A stretch of 64,000 nt of DNA from Liquorilactobacillus capillatus DSM 19910 (GCF_001434915.1 NZ_AZEF01000027.1:287001-351000); one strand, 5' to 3'; shown: positions 38,766 through 50,287, counted from the stretch's first letter. Translations and numbers: made by a program. The notes: generated from the sequence alone by a model not told the origin.

Positions 38766-41567
38766 CTATTCTTCTAAGCCTTCTTGTAAAGCTTCTGGAT
38801 AGTTTCCTTTTACGAGGACCGCACAACTTGCACAAAGTAATGGCAGGTCAGGATCACTGCCCACATCTGTTTTAATCATTCGACAGCGCGGACATACTTT
38901 ACCTTCAGCGTGTTCAACAACAATTGCCAGACCATCATTATACTTATCTGCTTCATTTGGCGCAACAGCTAAGTCCTTGATCTCTAGAGCTGAAACAATC
39001 AATGCTTGACGAACATCTGTATCTAAAGCAGCTAAATTACGTTTAACGTCTTCTGCAACATACAATGTCAGATGTGCTTCAAATGATTTCCCAATTAATT
39101 TTTCATTTCGTGCTTTTTCGAGTGATTTGAAAACATCTGATCGAATCTTCATAAAGCTATCCCATTTTTGCAGAAGTTTAACTTCATTATTAAAGTGGTG
39201 CACCGGTGGCATCTCAGCTAACTGAACATAATCTTCAGGTTCTTTTAAGTACTTCCATATTTCTTCAGTCGTGTGTGGCATTACCGGAGTTAACAATTTA
39301 GCAAGACGAACAACAACATCATATAATGCAGTCTGCATTGAGCGGCGCTTATGACTATTTTCTTGTTCAATATAGATAACATCTTTAGCAACATCTAAGT
39401 AGAAAGATGACAATGAGGTTGTGATAAAATTCAGCAGTTTCTTGTAGATATCCATGAAATTATAATTAGCATAGTCGTCAAGAATTTCCTTAGTGAAATT
39501 ATTAACCATAACTTCCATGTATTTATCAATTGACTCCATTTCATCAAAAGCAACCGCATCTGTTGCTGGATCGAAATCAGTTGTATTAGCTAATAAGAAA
39601 CGAATAGTATTACGAACTTTCCGATAAGCCTCAGAGATCTGTTTAAAGCTATCCATTGAGACTCTAACATCAGCTGATGAATCAACACTGAGCACCCAAA
39701 GGCGAATAATTTCTGCTCCCATTTGTTTAATCACCTTAGCAGGAACAATTGTGTTCCCCAGTGACTTGCTCATCTTTCTTCCTTGACCATCGAGTGTAAA
39801 GCCTTGGGAGAGGACTTGTTTATAAGGAGCCATTCCTGAGAAAGCAACACTTGTGATTAAACTAGAATTGAACCATCCACGATATTGGTCAGATCCTTCA
39901 AGGTATAGATCACTTGGATAGGTTAAATAATCACGCTGAGCTAAAACACCTTGATGAGACGAACCTGAATCGAACCAAACATCCATAATGTCAGTTTCTT
40001 TTGTAAATTTACCATTCGGAGAATGTTTACTTGTAAAATCTGCTGGTAAAAGATCTTTTGCTTCACGCTGGAACCAGATATTTGAACCATATTTCTCAAA
40101 TAAATCTGCAACATGGCCAACTGTTTCCGGCGTAATGATAGCTTCGCCATCTTCACCGTAAAAAATCGGTAGCGGGACACCCCAAACACGTTGCCGTGAA
40201 ATAACCCAATCTCCACGGTCACGAATCATATTACGCAATCTTTTTTGTCCCCAACTTGGGAAGAATTTAACTTTATCAATAGCTCCTAAAATATCTGTTC
40301 TAATCTTATCAACGGAAGCAAACCATTGCGGAGTTGCACGGAAGATGATCGGCTTCTTAGTCCGCCAGTCAAAAGGATAACTATGCTCGTAAGGCATATG
40401 TTTTAATAAAAGGCCAGCTGCCTTTAATTTATCCAAAGCAATTTGGTTGGCATCTTCATAAAAGACACCCGCAAAATCTTCACCAGCATCATCAGTCATA
40501 TAGCCCTTATCGTCAACTGGAACATAGATATCCAGACCGTACTGTTTACCTACATTAAAGTCATCTTCCCCAAACCCAGGAGCTGTATGGACCAAGCCAG
40601 TTCCTGCATCTAAAGTAACAAAATCGCCCAGCATCGTTACTAATTTACGTTTTGGATAAAATGGATGCTCAGCCAACACGTTTTCAAGGTCAGCACCTTT
40701 AAGTGTTTTAACGATTTTATAGTTATCCCAACCGAAACGTTCCGCATTTTCAGCTACAAGATCTGTTGCTAAAACAAATTCACGCTGCTCTCCTTCTGGT
40801 CTTACAACTGAATAGTCAAAACCTTTATCAAGTGTGATCCCTTCTGAAGCTGGAATCGTCCACGGTGTTGTTGTCCACACGACCATATAAGTCTTACTCT
40901 CATCTAGGACACCTTTACCATCAATTACCTTTTCAGCATAAAAAGCTGATGGGGAAGTCACATCATGATATTCAACTTCTGCTTCTGCAAGCGCAGATTC
41001 CGAAGACCAAGACCAAAAAACAGGTTTCTTACCTTTGTAAATTAAACCCGCCTCAGCCATTTTACCAAACACTCTAATTTCTTGAGCTTCAAAGGTCGGG
41101 TCAAGTGTTACATATGGATTATCCCACTCGCCTGCAACACCTAAACGTTTAAAGTCTGCTCGTTGTTTATCAACTTGCTCCAAAGCATATTCACGGCATT
41201 TTTCACGAAAATCAGCAACAGATAAAGCTTTGCGGTCAACCCCAGCTTTCTTCAACTGCTGTTCAATTGGCAATCCGTGTGTATCCCAACCAGGGACATA
41301 TGGTGCACGGAAACCCATCATTGACTTAGAACGTACGATTATATCTTTCGTAATTTTATTTAAAGCATGTCCCATATGGATATTTCCGTTTGCGTATGGA
41401 GGTCCATCATGCAATACAAAACTTGGTTTTCCTTCGTTTAACTTTTGCCGCCGTTCGTATACCTTATTTTCTTCCCATTCTACTTGACGTTCGGCTTCAC
41501 GGACAGGTAAGTTCCCACGCATGGGGAATTTCGTCTTGCCTAAATTAAGCGTATCTTTTACTCTCAT
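38766..41567 (-). CDS. ileS: Isoleucyl-tRNA synthetase
   Basis: IleS is a class I synthetase charging tRNA-Ile. The 933 residues carry the HIGH-type motif HMGH in [19 protein letters not shown] in [10 protein letters not shown], the CP1 editing domain ([11 protein letters not shown]), and a C-terminal zinc knuckle (CPRC...CASC). The start is the ATG at 41567 with AGGAGAG upstream; a longer frame to 41606 is excluded because it would run into the T-box terminator. Regulation is by the T-box in the leader. Confidence 0.97.
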   Translation of the reverse strand: MRVKDTLNLGKTKFPMRGNLPVREAERQVEWEENKVYERRQKLNEGKPSFVLHDGPPYANGNIHMGHALNKITKDIIVRSKSMMGFRAPYVPGWDTHGLPIEQQLKKAGVDRKALSVADFREKCREYALEQVDKQRADFKRLGVAGEWDNPYVTLDPTFEAQEIRVFGKMAEAGLIYKGKKPVFWSWSSESALAEAEVEYHDVTSPSAFYAEKVIDGKGVLDESKTYMVVWTTTPWTIPASEGITLDKGFDYSVVRPEGEQREFVLATDLVAENAERFGWDNYKIVKTLKGADLENVLAEHPFYPKRKLVTMLGDFVTLDAGTGLVHTAPGFGEDDFNVGKQYGLDIYVPVDDKGYMTDDAGEDFAGVFYEDANQIALDKLKAAGLLLKHMPYEHSYPFDWRTKKPIIFRATPQWFASVDKIRTDILGAIDKVKFFPSWGQKRLRNMIRDRGDWVISRQRVWGVPLPIFYGEDGEAIITPETVGHVADLFEKYGSNIWFQREAKDLLPADFTSKHSPNGKFTKETDIMDVWFDSGSSHQGVLAQRDYLTYPSDLYLEGSDQYRGWFNSSLITSVAFSGMAPYKQVLSQGFTLDGQGRKMSKSLGNTIVPAKVIKQMGAEIIRLWVLSVDSSADVRVSMDSFKQISEAYRKVRNTIRFLLANTTDFDPATDAVAFDEMESIDKYMEVMVNNFTKEILDDYANYNFMDIYKKLLNFITTSLSSFYLDVAKDVIYIEQENSHKRRSMQTALYDVVVRLAKLLTPVMPHTTEEIWKYLKEPEDYVQLAEMPPVHHFNNEVKLLQKWDSFMKIRSDVFKSLEKARNEKLIGKSFEAHLTLYVAEDVKRNLAALDTDVRQALIVSALEIKDLAVAPNEADKYNDGLAIVVEHAEGKVCPRCRMIKTDVGSDPDLPLLCASCAVLVKGNYPEALQEGLEE

Positions 41568-41589
41568 TCTTTTCTCTCCTTTTTTATAT

Positions 41590-41815
41590 AATAAAAAAGA
41601 TCTCATCCTAGGGACGAAATCTTCGTGGTACCACCCAAATTCAAGATTACTGATAACTACTAACCGTTATCAACAAATCAACTTATCCATTACATAACGG
41701 CGATGAACCGATTAAGCCTACTAGATTCAGCTTAATATTATCGAAAGATGATGTCTTTGCAAAACGTAATCGTTGGCCTCTCACCACTGCGCCAACTCGC
41801 TGCGATCTATTTTGC
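41590..41815 (-). promoter_or_regulatory. T-box riboswitch of ileS
   Basis: On the minus strand the T-box core TGGTACCACG lies at 41624-41636, followed by a terminator whose arms AAGATTTCGTCC and GGATGAGATCTT (41597-41623) precede T6. Stem I is closed by GCAAAA (41810-41815) and TTTTGC (41759-41764), with an inner TTGGC/GCCAA helix. A candidate isoleucine specifier ATT, followed by A, sits at 41768-41770. Uncharged tRNA-Ile would stabilise the antiterminator and allow ileS expression. Stem I of about 57 nt is on the short side. Confidence 0.88.
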
Positions 41816-41833
41816 CAGAGCTGTTCTTTCAAA

Positions 41834-42553
41834 TTAATTATTTTCATTAACACTAGGACCTTCATCAAAATGTTGTCCACTGTCATCTGTTTCTTCTGGA
41901 AAAATAACAACGGCCTTCTTCTGACTCAAATCTTCTGTTTCAGCATCTTCACTTGAAACATTGTTTGAAACTGATTTTACTTCCTTTGCAGCCTGCTTGT
42001 CAAGGTCTTCATTCCGCCGAATGGCATCCTGAATAGCTTCGTAGTTACTTGTATCGCCTTGCTTAAGGATTTCGTCCCATTCACTGCTTTTAACAACTTC
42101 TAACTGTGACTCCATCATAACCTGAAGTTTTTGTCTAAAAATACGTGCCTGCTTCTTCAAATCATCTGTTTCAACTGTTAGACGTTTAGCTTTTTGAGAT
42201 GCGTCATCAACAATATGACGCGCTTTATCGTTAGCCTGATCCACTATGTCTTCAGCTTGTTTTTGCGCTTCATGATTTATAATTTCAGCCTCACGTTGTG
42301 CATTAGCTTTAACTTTATCAGCCGCTTCTTGTGCTACAATAATTGACTGATTCAAAGAATTCTTTAAGTCATTAAAGTACTTAAGTTTTTCCTCACCCTG
42401 TTTGAGCCCCTCAGCCAAATGCTCGTTTTCTTTTAGATTAAGTTCGTAATCCTTAATAATCTGATCAAGAAAATCATTCACTTCATCTTGATCGTACCCA
42501 CGTAATTTAACACGAAATTCCTTGTTATGAATATCTAATGGGGTCAATGTCAT
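41834..42553 (-). CDS. divIVA: Cell-division initiation protein DivIVA
   Basis: DivIVA is a coiled-coil protein that binds negatively curved membrane at poles and septa. The 239 residues have the N-terminal lipid-binding and dimer signature (LTPLDIHNKEFRVKLRGYDQDEV), a long heptad region (about 30-165), and an acidic, disordered tail. It is the last gene of the division cluster. Only about 20 bp separate its stop codon from Stem I of the ileS T-box, with no terminator in between. Confidence 0.96.
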   Translation of the reverse strand: MTLTPLDIHNKEFRVKLRGYDQDEVNDFLDQIIKDYELNLKENEHLAEGLKQGEEKLKYFNDLKNSLNQSIIVAQEAADKVKANAQREAEIINHEAQKQAEDIVDQANDKARHIVDDASQKAKRLTVETDDLKKQARIFRQKLQVMMESQLEVVKSSEWDEILKQGDTSNYEAIQDAIRRNEDLDKQAAKEVKSVSNNVSSEDAETEDLSQKKAVVIFPEETDDSGQHFDEGPSVNENN

Positions 42554-42577
42554 ATCCCCAACACCTCCAATTATGTA

Positions 42578-43363
42578 TTAATTTTCTAAAACTAAAATAT
42601 CTAACCTTATTTTACCTTTTTTTGAAGTACCAGTAACATCATTTACCCTGAAACGACCATGACCTCTTACAGAAACCATATCTTCTCTGCCCAGCTCTAC
42701 ATCTGGCTTTTCTAGCAGCATCCAATTTAAATGGATCTTTTGTGCTAGTAGTAAATCCTTAGCACGTTGCCGTGAAAGATTGTAAATAGCCGCAATTAAC
42801 ACATCAATACGTAAAGAACTGACAGAAATCTGTTTATGTTCCCATTCATTAAGCGGAACAACTAATTGTTCTGGTGCAACAATTTCCAGCTTAACCTTAA
42901 TCCGCCCTATATGGTCAACTTGTAAACAAACGTAATCTGCCATCTGAGTATCAACGACCAACTGCCACTGTGTTCCATCAGTTAAAATATCACCGATAAT
43001 ATCACGCTTAATTCCAATATTCATCAATGTACCTAGTACTTGTCTGTGTTCCAATTCTGCAAATTTGGCCGGATAGTTGATCTTCAGTAGCGAAAGTTCA
43101 AAATCAGCCGCAGTTGGTGAATAGTATTCCGGATAAAATAGTATCCTTTTCCTCTCAGCTGTTACAGCTAATCCACAACTCTTCATTTTAATTTGCTCAT
43201 CATCACCCAGCAGTGTTGACGCAATGAAACGTTCACGCGGATTTAAAAAGCGCGTTAAAATAGGTCGATACTCATTTCTAACCTGTTCAAGGGTATTATA
43301 AATATCATCAATAACTGCCTCTTCTTCTTTTCTGAAATGTTGATAAATACTATTTTTAGTCAT
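42578..43363 (-). CDS. ylmH: YlmH, S4-domain RNA-binding protein
   Basis: YlmH (261 residues) has an N-terminal region of unknown fold and a C-terminal S4 RNA-binding domain (about 185-255; SSLRIDVLIAAIYNLSRQRA...VELGREDMVSVRGHGRF). In bacilli it is linked to cell division through its gene position and to ribosome rescue. It lies between yggT and divIVA with short gaps, as in Bacillus and Streptococcus. Confidence 0.93.
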   Translation of the reverse strand: MTKNSIYQHFRKEEEAVIDDIYNTLEQVRNEYRPILTRFLNPRERFIASTLLGDDEQIKMKSCGLAVTAERKRILFYPEYYSPTAADFELSLLKINYPAKFAELEHRQVLGTLMNIGIKRDIIGDILTDGTQWQLVVDTQMADYVCLQVDHIGRIKVKLEIVAPEQLVVPLNEWEHKQISVSSLRIDVLIAAIYNLSRQRAKDLLLAQKIHLNWMLLEKPDVELGREDMVSVRGHGRFRVNDVTGTSKKGKIRLDILVLEN

Positions 43364-43375
43364 TATTCATCCCAC

Positions 43376-43654
43376 TTAAAAAGTTATTACCAAAAGATTC
43401 AGTACCATCATAAGGACAACATCAAAACCGTATTTAATAAACTGTAGCGCAACTAACGCTACAATTGGTGAAAAACTTATTCCACCAATTGGCGGAATAA
43501 ATCTATCAAAGAAACCCAGATAGGGTTGACATATTCTTCCAAGAAACTGCCCAAGCTTAGTTTGATAAGCTCCCGGGAACCATGACATCAACACAAAAGC
43601 TACTATCGCTAATGAATATAATTCAAATAGGCGATCAAAAATCGTTATAATCAA
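43376..43654 (-). CDS. YggT family membrane protein
   Basis: The 92-residue protein has two hydrophobic segments separated by a YggT signature (WFPGAYQTKLGQFLGRICQPYLGFF). Its function is unclear; it is a standard member of the sepF-yggT-ylmH-divIVA group. The start is TTG at 43654 with TAAGGAG upstream. Confidence 0.92.
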   Translation of the reverse strand: MIITIFDRLFELYSLAIVAFVLMSWFPGAYQTKLGQFLGRICQPYLGFFDRFIPPIGGISFSPIVALVALQFIKYGFDVVLMMVLNLLVITF

Positions 43655-43674
43655 TTGATTAACTCCTTAATCAG

Positions 43675-44100
43675 TTAAAAATCATTATCAGCAAAATCAG
43701 CGGCTACATTACCCTCAACAACAAATCCATGCGGTGTGCAAAGAAAAATCTGCTCACCAATTCGCTGAACCTCTCCGCCAATCGCAAAGACCGTTCCGGT
43801 CAAAAAATCTACGACCCGATGTGCCTGCTGTTCATCCATTCTTTGAAAATTAACAACGGCTGCCTGGTCATTCAATAGTCGGGTAGCAATAACTTTAACA
43901 TCAGAATATATTCTTGGCTCAAATAATGCAATCTTTTTTTCCACTTTTTCTTGCCCTTTTGCATGTAACGAAATAACTTTAGAACTTCTTGAAACGTTAG
44001 TTTGGTCATCGTCACTATTTGGATAGTAATCCGCTATACGGTCCGCTTCATCTTCATCTGTCATTCCAAAAAAACGTCCTAGTTTTTCGCCAAGAGCCAT
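43675..44100 (-). CDS. sepF: Cell-division protein SepF
   Basis: SepF polymerises into rings that bundle and anchor FtsZ filaments to the membrane. The 141 residues comprise an N-terminal amphipathic helix (MALGEKLGRFFGM), an acidic linker, and the C-terminal alpha/beta core (VKVIATRLLNDQAAVVNFQ; RVVDFLTGTVFAIGGEVQRI). The ATG at 44100 is preferred over a GTG at 44106, since AGGAG abuts the GTG. Confidence 0.95.
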   Translation of the reverse strand: MALGEKLGRFFGMTDEDEADRIADYYPNSDDDQTNVSRSSKVISLHAKGQEKVEKKIALFEPRIYSDVKVIATRLLNDQAAVVNFQRMDEQQAHRVVDFLTGTVFAIGGEVQRIGEQIFLCTPHGFVVEGNVAADFADNDF

Positions 44101-44139
44101 TCCCACTCTCCTCCTATCATCTCATCAGTTTTGGCTACA

Positions 44140-45396
44140 TTATTTACGACGATGGCGGAAAAACGGTGGTCTATTCAGCCCATCATCATCACTTTCATTT
44201 TTTTCTTTAGCTGTATCCATTTTAAAAATATCAAATTTTTTCTTTTCAACACCTTGGAATTCGTCTTGTCGCTCATGCTGGTTAACCTCGCGTTCACCTG
44301 ACATCTCACGACGTAGATCCCAATCACTCAGTGGATCTTTTACTTCACTAGATTGTGTTTCGTTCTCATTGCTGGTTGGGCGAGTATTTTTATCTTCCAA
44401 AGATCCCAGACGGTTACGACGTTGTGACTGCTCTCTTTTCTTTTTATCGATTCCAGTTGCAATAACAGTCACGACTACCGTGTCTTCTAAATCTTCGTTA
44501 ATCGAGGTTCCAAAGATAATGTTTACATCGCTTGTTGCTGCTTGAGCTACGATATCTGAAGCATCTTGTGCTTCAAACAAGCTTAAATCAGGACCACCAG
44601 TAATATTAAGCAGAACTTGTTCAGCACCATCTATCGAAACTTCAAGTAAAGGTGAAGAAATAGCTTTTTTAGTTGCTTCGGCCGTTCTATTTTCACCGTT
44701 GGCAGAGCCAATCCCCATTAAAGCTGAACCTTGGTTTTCCATTACTGTTTTAACATCAGCAAAATCAAGGTTAACATAGCCTGGTGATGTAATTAAATCT
44801 GAGATTCCTTGAACACCTTGTCGTAGAACATTATCAGCCTCTTTAAATGCATCCAGCATCGGTGTTTTCTTATCAACGATTTCCAACAAGCGATTGTTAG
44901 CAATGATGACTAATGTATCAACATGTTCTTTCATTTGAGCAACGCCTTCTGCGGCATAACGTGCACGTTTAGGGCCTTCAAAACTAAAAGGACGTGTTAC
45001 TACCCCAACGGTTAATGCACCTTGTTCTTTAGCAACTTTAGCAATGATTGGTGCTGCTCCGGTACCTGTTCCACCACCCATTCCAGCAGTGACAAAAATC
45101 ATATCGGCACCCTTTAACGATTCGGCGATCGATTCTTCACTTTCTTGTGCTGCCTTATTTCCAATCTCTGGGTTTGAACCCGCACCCAACCCACGTGTCA
45201 GTTTCGGTCCAAGTTGGATTTTAGTTTCAGCATTAGAACTTTTTAATGCTTGAACATCTGTATTAGCAACAATAAACTCGACACCCTTAACATCATCTGC
45301 GATCATCCGATTCACAGCATTGCCACCAGCACCGCCGACCCCAATTACTTTAATTGTTGCACCTGTATTCTCATTTGCATCTAGTGAAAATTCCAT
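44140..45396 (-). CDS. ftsZ: Cell-division GTPase FtsZ
   Basis: FtsZ is the tubulin homologue that forms the Z ring. The 418 residues have the GTP-binding motif GGGTGTG (107-113), the T7 synergy region, a variable linker of about 90 residues, and a C-terminal peptide [10 protein letters not shown] that docks FtsA and SepF. TTGGAGGG precedes the ATG. It lies between ftsA and sepF. Confidence 0.98.
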   Translation of the reverse strand: MEFSLDANENTGATIKVIGVGGAGGNAVNRMIADDVKGVEFIVANTDVQALKSSNAETKIQLGPKLTRGLGAGSNPEIGNKAAQESEESIAESLKGADMIFVTAGMGGGTGTGAAPIIAKVAKEQGALTVGVVTRPFSFEGPKRARYAAEGVAQMKEHVDTLVIIANNRLLEIVDKKTPMLDAFKEADNVLRQGVQGISDLITSPGYVNLDFADVKTVMENQGSALMGIGSANGENRTAEATKKAISSPLLEVSIDGAEQVLLNITGGPDLSLFEAQDASDIVAQAATSDVNIIFGTSINEDLEDTVVVTVIATGIDKKKREQSQRRNRLGSLEDKNTRPTSNENETQSSEVKDPLSDWDLRREMSGEREVNQHERQDEFQGVEKKKFDIFKMDTAKEKNESDDDGLNRPPFFRHRRK

Positions 45397-45420
45397 TACA
45401 CTTTCCCTCCAATTTGTAAA

Positions 45421-46743
45421 TCAATCAAAAAATGTGTTGAAGAAGTTTTTGACACCATCGAAAGCCCCGTTTTTCTTTTTCGTTGTAGGCTTCTTCTTAC
45501 TTTCCGTTTCTTCAATCTGCGAATTAAGTGCTATTACCTTATTATTCTCCTGACTACCATTATAGCTGTCTTTATTAACAATGGTACTCTTTACAATTTT
45601 CTCAATATCACTTTGCTGCATGACATATTTAATCAAGCCTATAGCCTGTGAAAACGACGGATGGCGTAATCCCATTTGTTGCGGGATAAAGACTTTAACA
45701 TTCACTCCAAAAATATCTTCTGCCAGTTCTTTCATACCAGGTAAAGCAGCCAGTCCCCCTGTAAGAACCACTCCTCCAGGAAGCTGTAATGCTCTAATAT
45801 CCTCAAGCGCTCCTCTCAGTTTCTCAAAAATCTGTGTCATTCGCGCTTCGATGATCTCACTTAGATATTCCCCATTGACTTGGATCGGGTCAACCTTTCC
45901 AACTACTTCGACCGGGAAGACATCATCCTTAGATGCTAAACTACTTGTCGCATATCCATAGTTGCGCTTGATTTTTTCTGCATTCTCAAGCGAAGTATTT
46001 AAAACAACGGAAATATCTTTAGTAACAAAAATACCGCCCTCTTGATCAACATATGTATACTTCAACTTATGATCGTGAACAACAGCTGCTGTAGTCTGAC
46101 CACCGCCAATATCAATTATAACAGCACCAAAGTCTTGTTCGCCATCACTTAATGCGGTTGTTGAAAGTGCTAACGCTGAAACAATCGTTCCTTCAACTTT
46201 TAACCCCGCCTTTTCAACACATTTCATTGTATTATGAAGGACAGTCTTAGGGCCTGTGTACACAACTCCATTCATTTCAAGACGTACACCTATCATCCCA
46301 CGTGGATCTTTTATACCATCAAAACCATCGACAATAAATTCATCTGGTATAATATCAATTACGTCACGTTCTGGAGGCAGTTTTTGAATTAAAGCTGCCT
46401 TTGTTACACGGTAAACATCATTTTCATCTATTTCTTTTGAGCTTCCAGCTTCATCGCTAACAGCAATCATTCCATTACAAGGGACGATCTCGAGAAGATT
46501 TGCTGGAATCCCTACCGTCACTTTTGATATCTGGATGTTCGCCTTTTGCTCAGCCTGCTGAATTGCTTTTTTTATTGCAGTTACTGCCTGGTCAATATCC
46601 ACGATAACTCCGCGGCTTAGACCTGCTGAACGTTCACTCCCCACCCCGATGATGTTCATCTGACCTTTTATATGTTCAGCAACGATAACTTTAATTGACG
46701 TTGTGCCAATATCAAGACCAACATATATTCCAGAATTTTCCAT
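45421..46743 (-). CDS. ftsA: Cell-division protein FtsA
   Basis: This actin-like ATPase tethers FtsZ to the membrane. The 440 residues begin with the phosphate-1 motif YVGLDIGTTSIKV, include the SHS2 insert and the phosphate-2/adenosine motifs (VIIDIGGGQT, LTGGLAALPG), and end in the amphipathic membrane helix GVKNFFNTFFD. The start is the ATG at 46743 behind GGGGGG; an extension to 46764 would include that ribosome-binding site. Confidence 0.97.
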   Translation of the reverse strand: MENSGIYVGLDIGTTSIKVIVAEHIKGQMNIIGVGSERSAGLSRGVIVDIDQAVTAIKKAIQQAEQKANIQISKVTVGIPANLLEIVPCNGMIAVSDEAGSSKEIDENDVYRVTKAALIQKLPPERDVIDIIPDEFIVDGFDGIKDPRGMIGVRLEMNGVVYTGPKTVLHNTMKCVEKAGLKVEGTIVSALALSTTALSDGEQDFGAVIIDIGGGQTTAAVVHDHKLKYTYVDQEGGIFVTKDISVVLNTSLENAEKIKRNYGYATSSLASKDDVFPVEVVGKVDPIQVNGEYLSEIIEARMTQIFEKLRGALEDIRALQLPGGVVLTGGLAALPGMKELAEDIFGVNVKVFIPQQMGLRHPSFSQAIGLIKYVMQQSDIEKIVKSTIVNKDSYNGSQENNKVIALNSQIEETESKKKPTTKKKNGAFDGVKNFFNTFFD

Positions 46744-46815
46744 CAATAGAGCCCCCCTTTTCATAAATTTAATTAAACACTATATAGTAAGAAATTACTC
46801 AATTTGATTATTTAA

Positions 46816-46824
46816 ATTTTACCA
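46816..46824 (-). promoter_or_regulatory. Candidate internal promoter ahead of ftsA
   Basis: The minus strand shows TGG-TAAAAT in the ~130 bp between divIB and ftsA, an extended -10 without a clear -35. The space is long for this otherwise packed cluster, which favours an internal promoter for ftsA-ftsZ. Confidence 0.35.
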
Positions 46825-46893
46825 CACTGTTTCCTATTAATACACTTCTCGCACCCTAAAACACGAAAATTAATTATCTTCATTGTTTATTAT

Positions 46894-47742
46894 TCATTTT
46901 AAAGGATATGAATAAGCTCCTACTTCAAAATCAACGAGTATTTTATTACTAGCTTTTGCTTTAATACTCGGATAATAAACCATTTTTTGAGCTAATGTTG
47001 AAATCGATGCAATAACTTCATTACCATCATTCATATAGATTTTAATTTTTTCTGAATTAACATCTGACGGTGTATAATGAATTTCAGATATTGCACTCCG
47101 CAGATTAGATGGTAAACCTGCAATTTGTTTTGCCAAAGCTGCCAGTCGCCGTTGATTCCTGAAATCATAATACAATGGGTAGTTGCCTTGTGCTTCATCC
47201 CGCCGTACTTTTGAGACTTCACCTCGACTGTTTAAACGGTAATACTTACCTTTTTCAGCAACATAACCAACAATTGGAAACTCTTTTACTTTATAATTTA
47301 CCGTTGTTCCCTTAATTACAAGTTTAACGTCTTTGATTTCTGTAACTTTTTCTTTAACGCTAGTTTTTATCTTCTCTTCATTCAACAAAACTTTTATTAT
47401 CAAGTTATCCGTGCGTACTCCACCAGCTTTGATAATCGCCTTTTGAGTAAGTTGATCCGTTCCACTGACCATTAGCTTCTGTACCTTACTTATTGGTAGG
47501 ATCAGATACAATGCTATTAGACCCAGCACAAGGAACAATACGAGATTGAATGTTAAATGTCGATACAAAATTTTACGTCTCTGTCTTACTAGATCCGGTA
47601 ATTTATTACCAATTCTTTCTCTTTTAAAGAAATTATGTTTTTTACGCTGCAGTTTTTGCTTGCGTTCTTGCTGAGCTTGCTCCCAAGGAGTAAGAGGAGA
47701 TTTTACTTGAGATTTAAATTTATTTTTTTTCAATTTTGACAT
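46894..47742 (-). CDS. divIB: Cell-division protein DivIB/FtsQ
   Basis: This single-pass membrane protein of the divisome stabilises FtsL. The 282 residues have a highly basic cytoplasmic N-terminus, one transmembrane helix (about 66-84), an extracellular POTRA domain (about 85-155) and the beta/gamma domains (LAALAKQIAGLPSNLRSAISE). It lies between murG and ftsA, the expected position. Confidence 0.93.
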   Translation of the reverse strand: MSKLKKNKFKSQVKSPLTPWEQAQQERKQKLQRKKHNFFKRERIGNKLPDLVRQRRKILYRHLTFNLVLFLVLGLIALYLILPISKVQKLMVSGTDQLTQKAIIKAGGVRTDNLIIKVLLNEEKIKTSVKEKVTEIKDVKLVIKGTTVNYKVKEFPIVGYVAEKGKYYRLNSRGEVSKVRRDEAQGNYPLYYDFRNQRRLAALAKQIAGLPSNLRSAISEIHYTPSDVNSEKIKIYMNDGNEVIASISTLAQKMVYYPSIKAKASNKILVDFEVGAYSYPLK

Positions 47743-47771
47743 CTCGTTTTTCTCTCTCCTTTACTTTTTAG

Positions 47772-48872
47772 CTACCTTGAGGCGCTTGTGATCAGCTGTT
47801 CCAATAAATTCGTTATTCGATCAGCTGCATCAGTTGTCCCAGCTTTTTTAGCGTTCTTACGCATCACTTCCTGCATTTTACTATCAGACATCAGTTTATC
47901 AATCAATTGAGCTAGACTTTTGCCATTCAAATCAGCCTCTTTAATCATCTCAGCTGCATGAGCATTTACTAAACTCTGTGCATTGTGTGTTTGATGGTCA
48001 TTTGTCACATAGGGACTCGGTACTAAGATTGATGGGATTCCCAAAGCTGTAATTTCAGCTAAACTAGTTGCTCCAGCTCGTCCAACAATACAACTAATTT
48101 CTGGTAAAATAGACGGCATGTCAGGAATATATGGTTCTACTACCACATTTGATGGCTTATTTTGTCCAATCATATCTTTGATCTTATTAAAATGCACACT
48201 ACCAGTAACAAAAAGCACTTGATAATCTTTACCGGCCAAAAGAGGGAAGGCTTCCACGGTAGCTTCATTGATCCTTTTAGCACCACGTGATCCGCCAAAA
48301 ACTAATACCGTCTTTTTGGTAGGTGATAATCCATAATCCTTGAGACGATTACTTGACTTCATGCCCGCTACTTGCTGAGCACGCGGATTACCCGTAAAGA
48401 CAACTTTTTCTGCTGGAAAATTATCGGCAGCTGCTGTAAATGAAATACCAATTTTATCAACAAAATGACTCAAAAACTTATTTGTGACACCCGCTACACT
48501 GTTTTGCTCATGAATAAAAGTTGGGATTTTCATTCTGGCTGCTGCATAAACGACTGCTCCGCACACAAAACCTCCCGTCCCGACGACAACATCCGGCTTA
48601 AATTCTTTCAGTATTTTCTTAGCAGTGTGTACACTTTTTAAAAATAAATAAACCGTCTTGAGATTCTCAAGTGAGAGTGAACGTTTAAAGCCCTGAATTC
48701 GAATCGTTTTAAAAGGAATGCCAGCGTCTGGAACTATTTTATTTTCCAAGCCTTTATGTGTTCCGACATAGAGTATTTCAGATGATGGCTGCTTTTTTTT
48801 GACAGCATCAATTAGAGCCAAGGCCGGATATATATGTCCACCCGTACCTCCGCCCGAAACTAATAACCTCAT
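47772..48872 (-). CDS. murG: UDP-GlcNAc: lipid I N-acetylglucosaminyltransferase
   Basis: MurG converts lipid I to lipid II at the inner face of the membrane. The GT-B fold protein of 366 residues has the N-terminal [14 protein letters not shown] and VGTGGFVCG motifs and the donor-binding [20 protein letters not shown]. Its ATG overlaps the murD stop codon by 4 nt. Confidence 0.97.
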   Translation of the reverse strand: MRLLVSGGGTGGHIYPALALIDAVKKKQPSSEILYVGTHKGLENKIVPDAGIPFKTIRIQGFKRSLSLENLKTVYLFLKSVHTAKKILKEFKPDVVVGTGGFVCGAVVYAAARMKIPTFIHEQNSVAGVTNKFLSHFVDKIGISFTAAADNFPAEKVVFTGNPRAQQVAGMKSSNRLKDYGLSPTKKTVLVFGGSRGAKRINEATVEAFPLLAGKDYQVLFVTGSVHFNKIKDMIGQNKPSNVVVEPYIPDMPSILPEISCIVGRAGATSLAEITALGIPSILVPSPYVTNDHQTHNAQSLVNAHAAEMIKEADLNGKSLAQLIDKLMSDSKMQEVMRKNAKKAGTTDAADRITNLLEQLITSASR

Positions 48873-50245
48873 TTTGTTGTCCCCACCTTTTTGGCTAATT
48901 TTTCAATTGCATCAATATACATATCTCCTCGGACTTCGAAGGTCGGATATTGATCCCAACTTGCACAAGCTGGGGATAGAAGAATAATATCTCCTTCATT
49001 ACTCATCTCATAGGCTAACGGTACAGCTGTCACAACGTTTTCTGTATGTTGGATTTCATTTATTCCAGCTTTCTTACCCGCAGCTTCCATAAGATCAGCT
49101 GTTTCACCAAATACTATCAGCTTACGAACATGCTTGAAAAAGGGGATTAAACGTTCAAAGGTAAAACCTCTGTCAAGTCCCCCTGCCAATAAAATAGTTG
49201 GTGCTTTAAACCCAGCTAAAGCTTTCTCGGTCGCTTCCATATTGGTTGCCTTCGAATCGTTGTAGAACTTGCGACCATTTAAAGTTGTAACATACTGTGT
49301 TCGATGGCGAACACCCGAAAAAGTCTTCAAAACCTCAACAATACTTTCTGTATCCTGCCCCATTAACTTGGCAACAGTTAATGCTGCTAAAGCATTCTCA
49401 ACGTTATGTGCACCAGGTACTTTTATCTCCGATGCAGCCATTATTTTTTCGCCTCGGAAGTAAAGAAGCCCCTCTTTCTCATACGCACCTGTTTCAATCT
49501 TATCTTGACGTGAAAAAGGAACAATTTTCGCATGTGATTGTTTACTTAATTCCTGCCACTCATCTGAATCCCAGTTAACAACAAAAAAATCATTTTTATC
49601 TTGATTCATTGTAATTCGCATTTTTGCCTTGATATAATTTGCACGTGAACCATGATAATCCGTATGAGCTTCATAAATATTAGTTAACACAGCAATGTGT
49701 GGGTGTAATTTCGTGATTCCTAGTAATTGAAAGCTTGATAGTTCACTGACCATAACATCCTTCACAGTTGCCTTTTGTGCAACTAAAGTTGCTGGAACAC
49801 CAATATTACCCGCTACATAGGCTTGGCCTTCTTTACGATTCTGATTTAACATTAATGAAATCATTGTCGTTGTCGTTGTCTTGCCATTTGTTCCTGTTAT
49901 CCCGACCAATTGCCCTTCAAGTATCTCAGCAGCTAACTCCGGCTCAGTAATAATCTGCAGCTTTTGTTTGACTGCAGCACTAACTAATACATTTGAATAT
50001 GGGATGCCAGGGTTTTTAACCACTAATTCTGTTTCATCCAACAGCTCTAACGGATGACTCCCAGTAATAACTTTGATTCCCTTCTCTTCGAGTTCAGTAA
50101 CAATCCTTGTATCTTTCGGCTTTTTTAAATCATTGACTGTTACCCGTGCACCCAACTTAACTAAAAGCTGAGCTGCGTTGAGGCCACTTTTTCCTAAGCC
50201 AATAACAAGGATATGTTTATTCTCGTAATTTGTAATTTTCTTCAT
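48869..50245 (-). CDS. murD: UDP-MurNAc-L-alanine: D-glutamate ligase
   Basis: MurD adds D-glutamate to UDP-MurNAc-Ala. The 458 residues show the ATP-binding [12 protein letters not shown] and the Mur-ligase signatures ([30 protein letters not shown]). It overlaps murG and follows mraY by 42 bp. Confidence 0.97.
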   Translation of the reverse strand: MKKITNYENKHILVIGLGKSGLNAAQLLVKLGARVTVNDLKKPKDTRIVTELEEKGIKVITGSHPLELLDETELVVKNPGIPYSNVLVSAAVKQKLQIITEPELAAEILEGQLVGITGTNGKTTTTTMISLMLNQNRKEGQAYVAGNIGVPATLVAQKATVKDVMVSELSSFQLLGITKLHPHIAVLTNIYEAHTDYHGSRANYIKAKMRITMNQDKNDFFVVNWDSDEWQELSKQSHAKIVPFSRQDKIETGAYEKEGLLYFRGEKIMAASEIKVPGAHNVENALAALTVAKLMGQDTESIVEVLKTFSGVRHRTQYVTTLNGRKFYNDSKATNMEATEKALAGFKAPTILLAGGLDRGFTFERLIPFFKHVRKLIVFGETADLMEAAGKKAGINEIQHTENVVTAVPLAYEMSNEGDIILLSPACASWDQYPTFEVRGDMYIDAIEKLAKKVGTTK

Positions 50246-50287
50246 TTAGAGGACTTCCTTTTAAATTATCGTGATTATTATTAATAT

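Noticed and set aside
41568..41606. N-terminal extension of ileS to 41606
   Set aside because: It would place the start within the T-box terminator; AGGAGAG and the conserved MRVKDTL start support 41567.
41759..41815. tRNA-like look of the sequence just after divIVA
   Set aside because: The D-arm-like AGTTGGCGCAGTGGTGAGA string belongs to T-box Stem I; there is no T-arm GTTCGA or acceptor stem.
41683..41910. 75-codon minus-strand ORF spanning the end of divIVA and the leader of ileS
   Set aside because: It lies in another frame of divIVA and runs into the T-box; base composition and lack of a ribosome-binding site mark it as a shadow.
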